Source: Anisodus tanguticus (taxonomy: Eukaryota > Streptophyta > Magnoliopsida > Solanales > Solanaceae). From it: 64,000 nucleotides of DNA. Of this stretch, positions 1 to 9,985 are shown one piece after another. The position numbers and the translations under genes were made by a program. Numbering within the stretch: the stretch's first letter is position 1; each line of letters opens with the position of its first letter. Below the pieces are notes generated by a model. The model saw only the letters and a list, made by a program, of their open reading frames with translations, ran no database searches and was not told the DNA's origin. Location of the stretch: positions 10,070,970-10,134,969 of the forward strand of contig CM067546.1 in NCBI GenBank assembly GCA_034509755.1, in the 5' to 3' direction.

Positions 1-2567
1 AGTAGAACTTCCGCCCGACAAGGCCGTACTGGGATATATCACAATAAGAATACTAGATAAGAGGGATTAACTCAACATGTATACAACAGGACCGACAAGG
101 TCACAACATAGTCCAACAAAAGACAACTTAGCCGACAAGGTTATACATCAATATTGTACATACCAAAATAAGTCGGTGAGCCTCTATGAGTGATTGAACT
201 GATATATGGCCTGGACAGGGCCCCGACCTACCCATATTATACATAACTCTACAAAATACTCCATATATAACCATAAAGATCCGGGAAGACGAAGCTCACT
301 TACTGACGGCTGAACTCAATAGCTCAGAGTCTTTATCAGAACTTGTGGCATGAACACACAGCGCCCCTTGCAAAAGGAACGTCAGTACGAAATAAAGTAC
401 CAAGTATGTAAAGCATGAATAGCAATATGAATCTGTAATCTGTAAGGGAAAGCATAAAAATAATATGATGCGATTAGCTGTAAAGGAAAACATAAGCAAT
501 ATGGCCCCCACATGGGACGAATAATAAAACTCTAGAACCTAACACAACCTATCTGGAATATGTCTCTTATTGTATAATTGTCCTCGTCTTATTGTGCGAG
601 GTGTATAACCTGTCACTACTCTTAGATATATATATGAATATGCAATGCAATATGCAAGATGATTTATGCATGTTTTGTGGAACGCCTAATCCGATCCATT
701 ATATGTTTATATTGTGGAACGTGCAACCCGATCCAATATATGTATATGTTGCGGAACGTGCAACCCAATCCAATATAGGTATATGTTGCGGAACGTGCAA
801 CCCGATCTAATGTACTGCCATGATTATATGCATGACATCAAATTCCAATGAAAACATATCAATACCAATGTGACTCAGGGGTCTAAAGAACAAACTATGA
901 TAACACAGGTCCTTTGGTCTATTTTGAAACTCATATTCTCTTTGACTTTTTTCTTAAAATGACTTGTAGTCGACTTGACACTTTCCTCGTGAGAATGTTT
1001 CTTTTTTAAAACTGATAATAGGATACGTCAGTAACCAACAACATGGATTACGAGAATAAGGATAATCGATGAATACTTCTCGACAAGAGATTTCAAGATA
1101 CAATAAGATAAGACTTTTGGCGTTTCTTTTCAAAAACGATAACTCGTTGGATTTCATGCTTTGAAAGAAAGGGATAGCCTTACATACTTTATCCATGAAG
1201 TTATACATTGTGCTAAAGTTCTCGTACTCTTCACGAATGATTATCTATATCAAACAAAGGGTCAATATCAACATCTAATCCATATTCAACAAGGAAACTT
1301 CACTTAGACATCTTAGCGATCATCTTAACATAAAAGGTTCTTAGAGTTGTTAACAAAAGAGTATTCATGTAATTTGGTCCCATAATTTTCAGAAATATAC
1401 CCGTTTAGGTTTACGATACCAACAATTCAACGTACAATTCCAAAAAAATCAACCCACAACTTAACTTATCATAATTTCATAGGTTTACGGGTTTCAGTTA
1501 CAAAAATCATTTCACAACCTATCTCAAATTATCAATTACTGGCATATATAGATAAAGGAGGATAAATTTTACCTCAACGCAACCAAACCTTCACGAAACA
1601 ACAAGTTGCCCTAAATTCTAGGGTTTCCAAAATCATCTCTCCACGGGGGTGATGATTTCTACGATAATCATAGGAATTATTATGCATATCTTGCGTATTT
1701 CGGCTGAGGATTTATCTAGAAATTATATGATATACTTGTGAGAGTTTATGAAGTAAATTTGGGGATGAAATGAGGGTTATATCGACTGACTCATTTTTAA
1801 ACCCGGAAAAAATTTCCAATGCCGTACTTCGATGGTACACTCCACAGACCGTCAAACTTCCAACGGTCTGTCAATATTCCTCGCCAAACTTCCTAAAATA
1901 TTGATAGCTCAGACTGGGTATTAGACGGTCTGTCATCTGTCCCGTCAAATAGCCCAGTTTCGTTGAAACGTACTTCCTTCAATCCATTTAACTCACAAAC
2001 ACTCTGGTACCTTCATAACCAAGCTATAAACCTTCATTATGCTTCAGTAGGGTCGTATCTCTTCTCGGGACTTTGATATCCTATTGATATCACAACAGGA
2101 CGTGAAACTACAAGGTGTAACACCAATTATGCATTTTAATCATAAACACGATTTGGACTCCCTCGCACACTCAAAATTCCGAAAAAAGATCATCTTCACT
2201 AGATGTTAACCCAAGGTCAACTCTAAATCATGAAATTCTATATGTCCATCAAACGACCCAAAACACACCTAAACGCCTTGGGACCCAAACCAATAGCTTA
2301 TCTAAGCCATAAATGGCATTCCAGACCTAATGAAATCAATAAAACTTTGAAAATGATACATTTACCCTCGATATTGACTTTGGTCAAACTTTCTTCTTGC
2401 TTTAACTTAGAAACTTCTAAACTTGCTAAAATCAATCCAAAACCGCCTGATTTCCTCGGGAATTGTGCCACCCATATCCGCAAGTCCTAAATCCACATAC
2501 AAAACCACAAAAATGGTATTTTAGGGATTTAGGTAAAAATCTCAAAACGACTAGGCGAGTTATTACA
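1..2567 (-). repeat. 3' LTR of a Tekay/Del-like Ty3/gypsy element, left copy (cut by window edge)
   Basis: Direct homologue of 26991-29290, a few per cent different by eye. Read on the minus strand the LTR starts TGTAATAACTCG at 2567; its far end lies outside the window. It carries four 37-bp tandem units (about 663-812) and a short hairpin-like CAGTAC...GTAC block near 383-400 that recurs in other LTRs here. Bases 1543-1843 (301 bp) are absent from the right copy, so one of the two has suffered an indel. No protein is encoded; the short open frames are chance. Confidence 0.82.
663..812. repeat. 37-bp tandem repeat array inside gypsy LTR (4 units)
   Basis: The word GGAAC recurs at 679, 716, 753 and 790, exactly 37 bp apart. 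Each full unit contains GTTGC, a 7-base spacer (GGAACGT) and GCAAC, a potential small hairpin. The same array is present in the right LTR copy near 27670-27818, and a related 35-bp array occurs in the LTRs of the element at 33223-41651. Confidence 0.85.
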
Positions 2568-2639
2568 TCACATACCACTTAAATAAACGCTCGTCATTGA
2601 ACAATAAAGAAAAGGAAATACCTAGACTCTCGAAAATCT

Positions 2640-3199
2640 AGGGGTATCTAATCTGCATATCACACTCGTTCTCCCAAGAAGCCTCTGCAACTGGATGATG
2701 CCTCCACTACACTTTCACTGAAGCTATTTCTTTCGACCTCAACTTCCGAACTTGCTTGTCCAAATTAGCTATAGGATCCTTCTCAAGCCAAATTCTTATC
2801 AAGAAACACTGAATCGTATGCGAACCATCTGAATGGTATCTCTTCAGCATTAAAACATGAAAAATTGGATGCCCACCCGACAACCCAGGAGGTAAGTCCA
2901 ACTTATTCGCCACCTTACCAAGACATTGAACAACCTTGAATGGCGCAATATACCCCAAGCTTAACTTTCCCTTTTTCCCGAACCTCATCACACCCTTCAT
3001 GGGTGAAACCTTCAACAAAACTCGCTCCCCAACCATAAACTCTAAATCACACACCTTCCGATCCGTATAAATCTTTTGCCTACTCTAAGTTGTGAGAAGC
3101 CTCTACTAAATCAACTTGACCTTATCCAAGAAATCTGTCAACAAGTCTGTACCCCATGGAATAACCTAGAAGGAATCAAACTAACAAATCGGAGAACGA
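2640..3199 (-). pseudogene. gypsy integrase C-terminus/chromodomain end (left copy, truncated)
   Basis: Minus-strand open frame 3054-2707 encodes the C-terminal part of a Ty3/gypsy integrase (basic segment, KGKLSLGYIAPFKVV, HPIFHVLMLKRY), followed by a chromodomain-like tail with KLRSKEIA. It would bind target chromatin and DNA during integration. It matches 29365-29935. Homology to the right copy stops at about 3199, where viral sequence begins abruptly; the rest of integrase, RT, protease and gag is missing. A relic, not a working gene. Confidence 0.8.
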
Positions 3200-3440
3200 C
3201 CCATTCTATCTTTAAAGATTGCTTTGCTATTGGTTTGGTAAGTTGAGTGGAAAGCACGTGTAGCAATTGATTGGTATAATTGTTTTGCTGGATAAGCTTG
3301 TTTACGTCATTGTTGGTGGGGTTGCCAGTGGGGTTCTTTATGTCTCTCTTAAAGGGAGTGGCCTTAATTACTTCTCCTTCTATAGGAATACTAATCTTTT
3401 CTAATGGAGGAGTTACTGAGTCAATAGTTCTGGTACGCGT
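3199..3440 (-). pseudogene. EPRV movement/coat polyprotein fragment
   Basis: Near-identical to 12348-12590, in the region between the movement-protein domain and the coat-protein core (frame containing RTRTIDSVTPPLEKI). It joins the gypsy relic on the left through only a few shared bases and plus-strand RT on the right at 3441. An open frame runs across the right junction, but that chimera is accidental. Confidence 0.85.
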
Positions 3441-3980
3441 GAAAGAGGAGCCCCGAGGCTTGTTATAAATTATAAACCTCTTAATCAAGTATTAAAATGG
3501 ATTAGATACCCAATCCCTAATAAGCGAGATTTATTAAAAAGAACCTATAAAGCCAATATCTATAGTAAATTTGATATGAAATCTGGATTTTGGCAGATTC
3601 AAGTTGAAGAAAAGGATAAATATAAAACAGCTTTTAATGTTCCTTTCAGACAATACGAATGGAATGTTATGCCTTTCGGGCTTAAAAATGCCCCATCTGA
3701 ATTCTAGAATATAATGAATAATATATTTAATCCTTTTAGTCAATTTTCTATCGTCTATATAGGAGATGTCCTTATATTCTCATAAAATATAGATCAGCAC
3801 TTTAAACACCTTAATACTTTTGTTAAGACTGTTAAGAAGAATGGTTTAGCAGTAAGCGCCAAGAAAGTAAAACTCTTTCAGACTTCGATCAGGTTTTTAG
3901 GGTATGACCTCTACCAAGGAACTTATAAAACAATTTGCAGAGCCATAGAGTTCTCAACTAAATTCCCCGATGAACTAACA
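3441..3980 (+). pseudogene. EPRV reverse transcriptase fragment (first copy)
   Basis: Encodes the caulimovirid RT fingers/palm: LVINYKPLNQ, KFDMKSGFWQIQ, MPFGLKNAPSEF. The catalytic box reads YIGD instead of YIDD, and there are in-frame stops just before the palm core and after the catalytic box. It parallels 4560-5090 of the second RT copy. At about 3980 it jumps into viral leader sequence. Not functional. Confidence 0.85.
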
Positions 3981-4518
3981 AAGGTCTTGACTATTTGATT
4001 CTTAGTTACTGTTCACCTTTATATTTACCTTGTTTTTATCTTCAGTTCAGTATCTATGTTCTTGAAGTTTCAGTATAAGGTTGTTGTGTTCTTTCCCATA
4101 GTTGAGGTATCCGAATAATACCCGGATCAGATGTTGGCTAGCCTGAATATACCGTTGGATTAGCTCCAGGTGTGAGCCAGACCCGGTTTGGTGATCCCGT
4201 CGCCAAGATTACTTAGAGAAAGAAATATCTGCCTACTACTGTATACTCAAGAACTCACAAATTAGAATTAAAGATATTCGCAAAGGTCTAGATAAAGTTA
4301 GTAATAGTGCAAAGTATCAATAGTCTCCCGACCAATAGAACAATAGCTCTAAGGACAGTAGCCTCTCTCATTAAGCAAACAAAAAGATCTTTCCTTAACT
4401 ATTCTAAGTATGCGCACCCATCCCTCTTTCGATATGATCAGAAGAGCTAATCACCTCAGATTAGATTGTATAACAGATAGGAATGCAATGATAAAAATTG
4501 TAAAAGAAACTAGACTAG
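3980..4518 (+). pseudogene. EPRV leader and ORF1 start (fragment)
   Basis: Plus-strand copy of the viral leader and first part of ORF1, matching 7628-8110 and the reverse complement of about 14080-14625. It includes the stretch around the CGTCGCCAAGATTACTTAG block shared by all leader copies. ORF1 breaks off at about 4518 inside the LLKETRLE-like region and is joined to RT. It has no promoter of its own. Confidence 0.82.
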
Positions 4519-5757
4519 AGAGTTGTTCAACATTTTATGTGAATAACAGTTTCGAAAGAGAAAGAGGAGCCCCTAGGCTTGTTATAAATTATAAACCCCT
4601 TAACCAAGTATTAAAATGGATCAGGTACCCAATCCGCAATAAACGAGATCTTCTAAAAAGGACCTATAAAGCTAACATCTACAGCAAGTTCGACATGAAA
4701 TCTGGTGTTTGGCAGATTCAAATTTAAGAAAAAGATAAGTATAAAACAACTTTTAATGTTCCTTTTGGGCCATACGAATGGAACGTTATGCCTTTCGGGC
4801 TTAAAAATGCCTCGTCAGAATTTCAGAATATAATGAATAATATATTCAACCATTTTAGTCAATTCTCTATAGTCTATATAGATGATGTTCTTATATTTTC
4901 AGAAAATATAGATCAGCACTTTAAACATCTTAATACTTTGTCAAGACTGTTAAACAGAATAGCCTAGCAGTAAGCGCTAAAAAGGTAAAACTTTTTCAGA
5001 CGTCAATAAGGTTTCTAGGGCATGACCTATACCAAGGAACTTATAAACCAATTTGTAGAGCCATAGAGTTCTCAACTAAATTTCTTGATGAATTAACTGA
5101 TAAAACCCAACTTCAAAGATTCCTAGGAAGTCTAAATTATGTAGCGGATTTTATTCCCAAAGTTCGTCAGATCTGCGAACCCCTCTACAAGAGACTTAAG
5201 AAAAATCCAGTCCTTTGGTCAGAAGACCAAACCAAGGCAGTTAAACAAATTAAGGAAATAGTTCAAAAGCTTCCATGTCTAGGAATCCCTAATCCAGAAG
5301 CTTCTATGATCGTTGAAACAGACGCCTCCGATATCGGTTACGGCGGCATTCTTAAACAGAAAATATCTCCTGAATCCTCTGAACAATTGGTGAGATTCAC
5401 CTCTGGAGTCTGGAATCCGCTCAAAAGAATTACAGCACTGTTAAAAAGGAAATCTTGTCTATAGTGCTATGTATCACGAAATTTCAAGATGACCTTGTTA
5501 ACAAATAATTTTTATTAAGAGTCGACTGCAAAGCAGCCAAAGACGTTTTACAAAAGGATGTAAAAAACCTTGTTTCAAAATAGATTTTGGCCAGATGGCA
5601 AGCATAATTGTCTAGTTTTGATTTTAAAATTGATTTTATAAAAGGTGAAGAAAACTCTTTGCCAGATTTCTTAACAAGAGAATTTTTGCAGGGCAGTCAT
5701 GAGGCCAAGCTTTCCGGGCTCTCGCCCGATGAGACCCCCCTTTCAATTAAAACCTGA
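4518..5757 (+). pseudogene. EPRV RT-RNase H (pol) pseudogene
   Basis: Begins with the RT N-terminal part (SCSTFYVNNSFERERGAP), continues through LVINYKPLNQ, DMKSG.WQIQ, MPFGLKNASSEF and the catalytic SIVYIDDVLIFS, then the connection (LGSLNYVADFIPKVRQ) and RNase H (IVETDASDIGYGG; later FIKGEENSLPDFLTREF). In the virus it would copy pregenomic RNA into DNA and remove the RNA strand. Breaks seen: a stop after WQIQI near 4726, a frameshift near 4941, another near 5420, and stops in the RNase H region near 5506 and 5580. The pol stop is TGA 5755-5757. The upstream protease half is absent because of the 4518 junction. ORF4 follows after 6 bases. Confidence 0.9.
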
Positions 5758-5763
5758 AGAAAA

Positions 5764-7048
5764 ATGAAACAGCCTTTTACCCCAGAAAAACAAACCAGAC
5801 CCCTTCTCACCCCAGTTATGAAGGAAAATTTTCCGTATTAGCAGATTTCCCTAAACTGCCCGCATGTAACCAAAGTCCAGCTCCTTTAAAGGAGCTACCC
5901 GCAGGTAAATCCCAGACGATGCCATTTAAGGCATCTCCATCAGCAGTACAAACTAGAGACAATTATGAAATGAAGCCCCCGAGAATCTTACTCAGGGGCA
6001 GTAAAGCCAGTAACTCCTATAAAAAAGGAGACCCCGTCAGCAAGCAGCAGCACATGCACCCATCCTCCAAAATGGGAATTTATTGTGTCACATGCCTTGC
6101 CAATAATGGCATTGGATAAACAGTACGAGAATTTCAGGGTACAAGATCTCCTAAAACCCTGTTATACCAATTACCAATATGTAGATACACAGGACCCTAT
6201 TAAAACCAGGAAATACTATGAGTTCATCCTCATAGATACGGACTCAATAGAAGTCGAACATAGTTATTTCAAAAACAACCCGGAAGCCATTGAGTATTCC
6301 AAGTTTACAATAAAAAAGATTTTAAGCCCATTTAATTGGTATGTAGATCACCTACACACCCCGATACCTTTATCAAAGAACCTTAAACCCCAGACATATA
6401 ACTGGTACGATTATAAGGATGCATGGTTTAATTTTTTATATGTCAGGACAAACACCCACACTTGGTTTGTAAAATATGTAGAAGGATTAAAAGAAAAAAT
6501 CATTCCCCGATGGTTCTACGAATGGTGGAACATCTTTGGTGGAAATCTACAGGTGGTAGCCCCAAGCTTCCAGAATAGATATACAGGCTTTCTAGAATAG
6601 CAGCAGATTTCGACCTTGCCAGAGCATATTAAATTATGCAATTTTTTTATAATTAAACGAATTTCATATATATTAAATTGGTCCTTCGATATCCAAGAGA
6701 TGAAAAATGATTCGTTATCTGAGCAAAACTATCAAAATAAAAGGATGGAGTCCTGAGGTTAAAGAGGAGATAAAAAAGAAGAGTCCGTCTACATCCGGAG
6801 ATAGTTCAGTTTCAAAAGCAGAAGTAAGAAGAAAGCTCTTAGAAGCTTTATCCAAACTCGAAGATGACGAGGATCCCAGCAAAATAATGGAGCTCCTCGA
6901 CACAGCCTCCAGTACAGATGAACCTGACAATGGCGACATGCTAGCCCCACGAGGAATAGCTCAATCCTATTTTTACAGTAAAGAAGACATAAAGCAGACT
7001 CAAAGCAGAAAGCGACATAAAGCAGATATAAAGCAGAAAGTGACATAA
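5764..7048 (+). pseudogene. EPRV ORF4 (putative transactivator/inclusion-body gene), plus copy
   Basis: ATG at 5764, six bases after the pol stop. A proline-rich N-terminal part is interrupted by an early stop (5839) and frameshift. The conserved core is open at 6085-6600 (171 codons) with YYEFILIDTDS, FNWYVDHLHTP, YNWYDYKDAWFNFLY and WFYEWWNIFGGN. After a stop at 6598 and a shift near 6700, the tail (113-codon frame, 6707-7048) is Lys/Ser/Asp/Glu-rich with KIKGWSPEVKEEIKKK. In genera with this gene order the last ORF is usually the translation transactivator; that function is inferred, not shown. The final codons run into a 28-bp tandem array. A second copy is at 15130-15994 (minus). Confidence 0.75.
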
Positions 7049-7120
7049 AGTAGATATAAAGCAGAAAGCGACATAAAGCAGATATAAAGTAGAAAGCGAC
7101 ATAAAGCAGATATAATCTTC
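6986..7120 (+). repeat. 28-bp tandem array upstream of EPRV promoter (about 5 units)
   Basis: GACATAAAGCAG starts at 6986, 7014, 7042, 7070 and 7098 (the 7042 unit reads GACATAAAGTAG), exactly 28 bp apart. It overlaps the end of ORF4; because 28 is not a multiple of 3, each unit shifts frame. It ends about 145 bp before the TATA box, where pararetrovirus enhancers sit. The minus copy (about 15010-15130) has only two or three degenerate units. Confidence 0.9.
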
Positions 7121-7263
7121 AAAAGCAGGCGACCCTTCAAAAAAGCAAAAGACAAGGGCCCCCGAAATAGTAAAAGACAAATGACCCTTCGAGAAAGCAA
7201 GAGACAATCTGAAGAGGCATTTTTAATTTCCACTTTTTAGCAACGAAGTTGTTTTCTGAGGCC

Positions 7264-7270
7264 TATATAA
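7264..7270 (+). promoter_or_regulatory. EPRV TATA box (plus copy)
   Basis: TATATAA in the context CCTATATAAGG, about 200 bp before the primer-binding site and about 100 bp before AATAAA. This matches the pregenomic-RNA promoter layout of plant pararetroviruses. Expected transcription start is about 7295 (inferred). Confidence 0.8.
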
Positions 7271-7366
7271 GGTTCTCAAGTTGTAATACCAAAGGCATCG
7301 AAAAATATCCCACTCTAAATATTTCCCTGCCTGACTTCCCTGTATGAATGCTTTCCTTTTCGTCTA

Positions 7367-7372
7367 AATAAA
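7367..7372 (+). terminator. EPRV polyadenylation signal (plus copy)
   Basis: AATAAA about 100 bp downstream of the TATA box and upstream of the primer site. This is the position that lets a circular viral genome make a terminally redundant RNA by ignoring the signal on the first pass. Confidence 0.7.
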
Positions 7373-7463
7373 ATTTGTAAGTCTTTTAAAAGTTCTTCAA
7401 GTTCTTATTATTGTTTACTGTTTTAAGTATTATTTTAAAGTATAATACCCCCGATCCTCTTTA

Positions 7464-7475
7464 TGGTATCAGAGC
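7464..7475 (+). promoter_or_regulatory. EPRV primer-binding site, tRNA-Met
   Basis: TGGTATCAGAGC, complementary to the 3' end of plant initiator tRNA-Met, is the minus-strand DNA start site used by Caulimoviridae. A 13-base version (TGGTATCAGAGCC) is conserved in the minus-strand copy. Here the following leader is displaced by an inserted scrap of pol. Confidence 0.92.
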
Positions 7476-7562
7476 CCTTTAATATGAAACACGCCTTAAA
7501 CAAATTTAAGACCGTTAAAACAGATACCACTCTTCAGGATTTACAATCTGAAGTTTCAGAGC
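7476..7562 (+). other. Captured start of pol between two CAGAGCC copies
   Basis: Between CAGAGCC ending at 7476 and the next CAGAGCC (about 7557-7563) lie about 80 bp matching the pol start on the minus copy (reverse complement of about 10793-10710): ATGAAACACGCC onward, encoding a Lys-rich start and a coiled-coil-like segment (LQDLQSEVS). The leader resumes immediately after the second CAGAGCC. In the minus copy the leader is uninterrupted at this site. Confidence 0.82.
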
Positions 7563-8118
7563 CATGTTGTCTTTAAGCATGAGTAGCTAAACTCATACTA
7601 CTGCCTTGGAGCATGATTGTCTAGAGGTATTGACTATTTGATTCTTAGTTACTGTTCACCTTTATATTTACCTTGTTATTATCTTCAGTTCAGTATCTGT
7701 GTTCTTGAAGTTTCAGTATAAGGTTGTTGTGTTCTTTCACATAGTTGAGGTATCCGAATAATACCCGGATCAGACGTTGGCTAGCCTGAATATACCATTG
7801 GATTAGCTCCAGGTGTGAGCCGGACATAGTTTGGTGATCCCGTCGCCAAGATTACTTAGAGAAAGAAATATCTGCCTACTACTGTATACTAAAGAACTCA
7901 CAGATTAGAATTAAAGATATTCGCAAAGGTCTAGATAAAGTTAGTAACAGTGCAAAGTATCAATAGTCTCCCGACCAATAGAACAATAGCTCTAAGGACA
8001 GTAGCCTCTCTCATTAAGCAAACAAAAAGATCTTTCCTTAACTATTCTAAGTATGCGCACCCATCCCTCTTTCGATATGATCAGAAGAGCTAATCGTCTC
8101 AGATTAGATTGTATAACG
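7563..8118 (+). pseudogene. EPRV leader and truncated ORF1 (plus copy)
   Basis: Leader about 390 nt, then ORF1, which would start near 7950; the ATG is GTG here. Codons match the intact minus-copy ORF1 (SLP.RTIALR.VASLIKQ) until a frameshift. At 8118 the sequence switches to minus-strand coat-protein DNA, making a head-to-head join. ORF1 function is unknown. Confidence 0.8.
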
Positions 8119-9918
8119 GGATAACTTGTTTATGTGAAATCATTTGTTGGTAAGTGTCTGGATGGCATAGCCTTTGTCATCAAGGCTTTGTTGTAACCTA
8201 AGGTTTATTTTATCCAAAACCTTATCACTAATATCTACAGTCTCATTGAGACTGGGGTAGTTTCCTGCTGAGAATTCGGGTATCTTAAAGATAGAGTTGG
8301 TAGTATTAACTTTCTTAAGAGCATCATACTTATCTTTAAATATAGCTCTGTTACTAGTTTGATTTAGTTAGGTGGAAACCACGTGTAGCAGTTGGTTGGT
8401 GTAATTATTTTTTTGGATAAGCTTGCTTACGTCGTTGTTGGTGGGGTTACCAGTAGGGTCTTTTATATCTCTCTTAAAGGGAGCGGCTTCTATAACTTCT
8501 CCTTCTACTGGAATACTTATCTTCTCTAATGGAGGAGTTACTGAGTCAATGGTTCTGGTACGTGTGTACCACTTGTTTACAAGAGTACTTAATGACTCAG
8601 GTTTGGTGCCTAATTGACCTGTGACCTGGAACCATCTAAAGAATTCAATATTACACCTTAATCTTTTCATATCCGTAATCCAAGATTTCCTAAAGGATAA
8701 CCTCTGATCTTTTGCATAAGTGTCTACGTACCACTTTCTTTTAATGGCGTGTTCTGGGCTTATCCAGAGATTATCAAGGAGCTTAAAATCTATTTTGAAT
8801 TTATTTTCTCATCTAATCGTACCTAGTGATCCTTCAGCTGGACCTTGGAAATCCCTAGGGGTAGGGCTGCTAGCCCTTGCTACTGGTTCATAGTGGACTT
8901 TAGGAATATTTTTAGAAAAATCTACTCCTTTTATTTTTCGCTCTAACTCCTGAAGTAAAGCTTCTTCGTCGAAGTCGTCTGCTGTTTCCTCCTCCCGGCT
9001 TTTTGAGGAAGATGGTCTACTAGTAGAGTATCTTTTCGAAGAAGTCTCTATGCTAGATTTAAGAAATTTTAGATTAATTGACCCGTCTGGGTATTGAACA
9101 ATCTTTTTTATTTTTGAACTTTTTGGTTCTAATTTTGGTTGGGCAATAGCATCGAAGTGTCATTCATCTTTAGATAAAATTTCATCCCAGTGAAGCATTC
9201 TGGGAACAAATATATTGCTATACTCTTGGTTTGCTTCCATGAGCATAGTAACTCCTTTGTTACTCATTATTTTAGCCTTTGGGGCTAGGGTAGTTTTCAT
9301 TAACCTGTAATAGATTCTATAAATAATAGCAATTTCTTTGGTATTAGTTTTACTATTCATATTTTTGGTTTTGATGTTCAACGTCAGAGTATCCATTATG
9401 TTCTGATCGTTGATATTTACCGAAAAGTTGGGGTAACAATTAAAGTATAATGGGCCTCTGGCCAAGTTACTTTGTAAGACTCCTAGTAGGGAATCTTCAA
9501 AGTTTAACAATCGGGCGTCTCTTAACAAGAGACAAATGGGTGTGTCTAAACCTAAACGATATAAAGGTTTGACAGCTACTTGGACAAGACCTATGTGAAG
9601 AAAGTTATAATCCTTTTTATAACTACTAATATCTTGAGCTGCTAATAGCTTAACAATTTCTTTAGAGTTATTGATAGCTATAGTAGATTCATAGGTTTTA
9701 ATATTATAATTTCTGACAAAATCGAACCTTTCGGTTTCGTAAATGGTTTTGAAAGGCTCTTTGGGAATATCCCAATTCTGTAAATCTCTTTCTACTTTAG
9801 CTATTTTCATAGTCGAAGTAGAGAGGTTTTTGCTGTTTAAAATACGGTGACTTTCAAAACTATTCATATTTAATACTGGGCGGAATAGTGTTGGAGCATC
9901 CAATTGGAATTCTTAATC
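8119..9918 (-). pseudogene. EPRV movement-coat polyprotein, second copy (truncated)
   Basis: Minus-strand frame 9903-9160 (247 codons) is the N-terminal movement-protein domain (30K-like): RDARLLNFEDSLLGVLQSNL, then YFNCYPNFSV. A Trp-to-stop change ends it at about 9162 (SKDE then TGA), but homology continues through a Ser/Arg-rich linker and a second open piece (8670-8368) before breaking at 8119 inside the coat region. It matches about 12145-13931, with about 10 % amino-acid difference by eye, so the two copies are not recent duplicates of each other. Upstream it joins an ORF4 scrap at 9918. Confidence 0.88.
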
Positions 9919-9985
9919 AGTAGACGGACTTTTATTTTTTATTTCTTCCTTGACCTTGGGACTCCATCCCTTTATCTTGCTGACT
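9918..9985 (-). pseudogene. EPRV ORF4 C-terminal scrap
   Basis: About 68 bp encoding KIKGWSPKVKEEIKNKSPST, the tail of ORF4, spliced between a protease/pol N-terminal piece on one side and the movement-protein start on the other. It lies in frame with the preceding pol piece (open frame 10299-9913). Confidence 0.85.

Noticed and set aside
663..812. Regularly spaced 37-bp repeats resembling a CRISPR array
   Set aside because: Units are contiguous with no unique spacers, lie in a plant LTR, and recur in related LTRs; no cas genes.
3138..3488. 116-codon minus frame spanning the gypsy/EPRV/RT junctions
   Set aside because: A chance chimera across recombination points; its parts belong to three different sequences.
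6789..7233. Leu/Cys-rich minus-strand frames opposite ORF4 and the 28-bp array
   Set aside because: Antisense shadows of ORF4 and of the tandem array; period 28 yields repeated peptide in shifted frames.
7464..7475. tRNA-Met-like sequence
   Set aside because: Only the 12-base complement of the tRNA 3' end; no cloverleaf or A/B boxes. It is a primer-binding site, as are 14687-14698, 35622-35633, 41969-41980 and 62798-62809.
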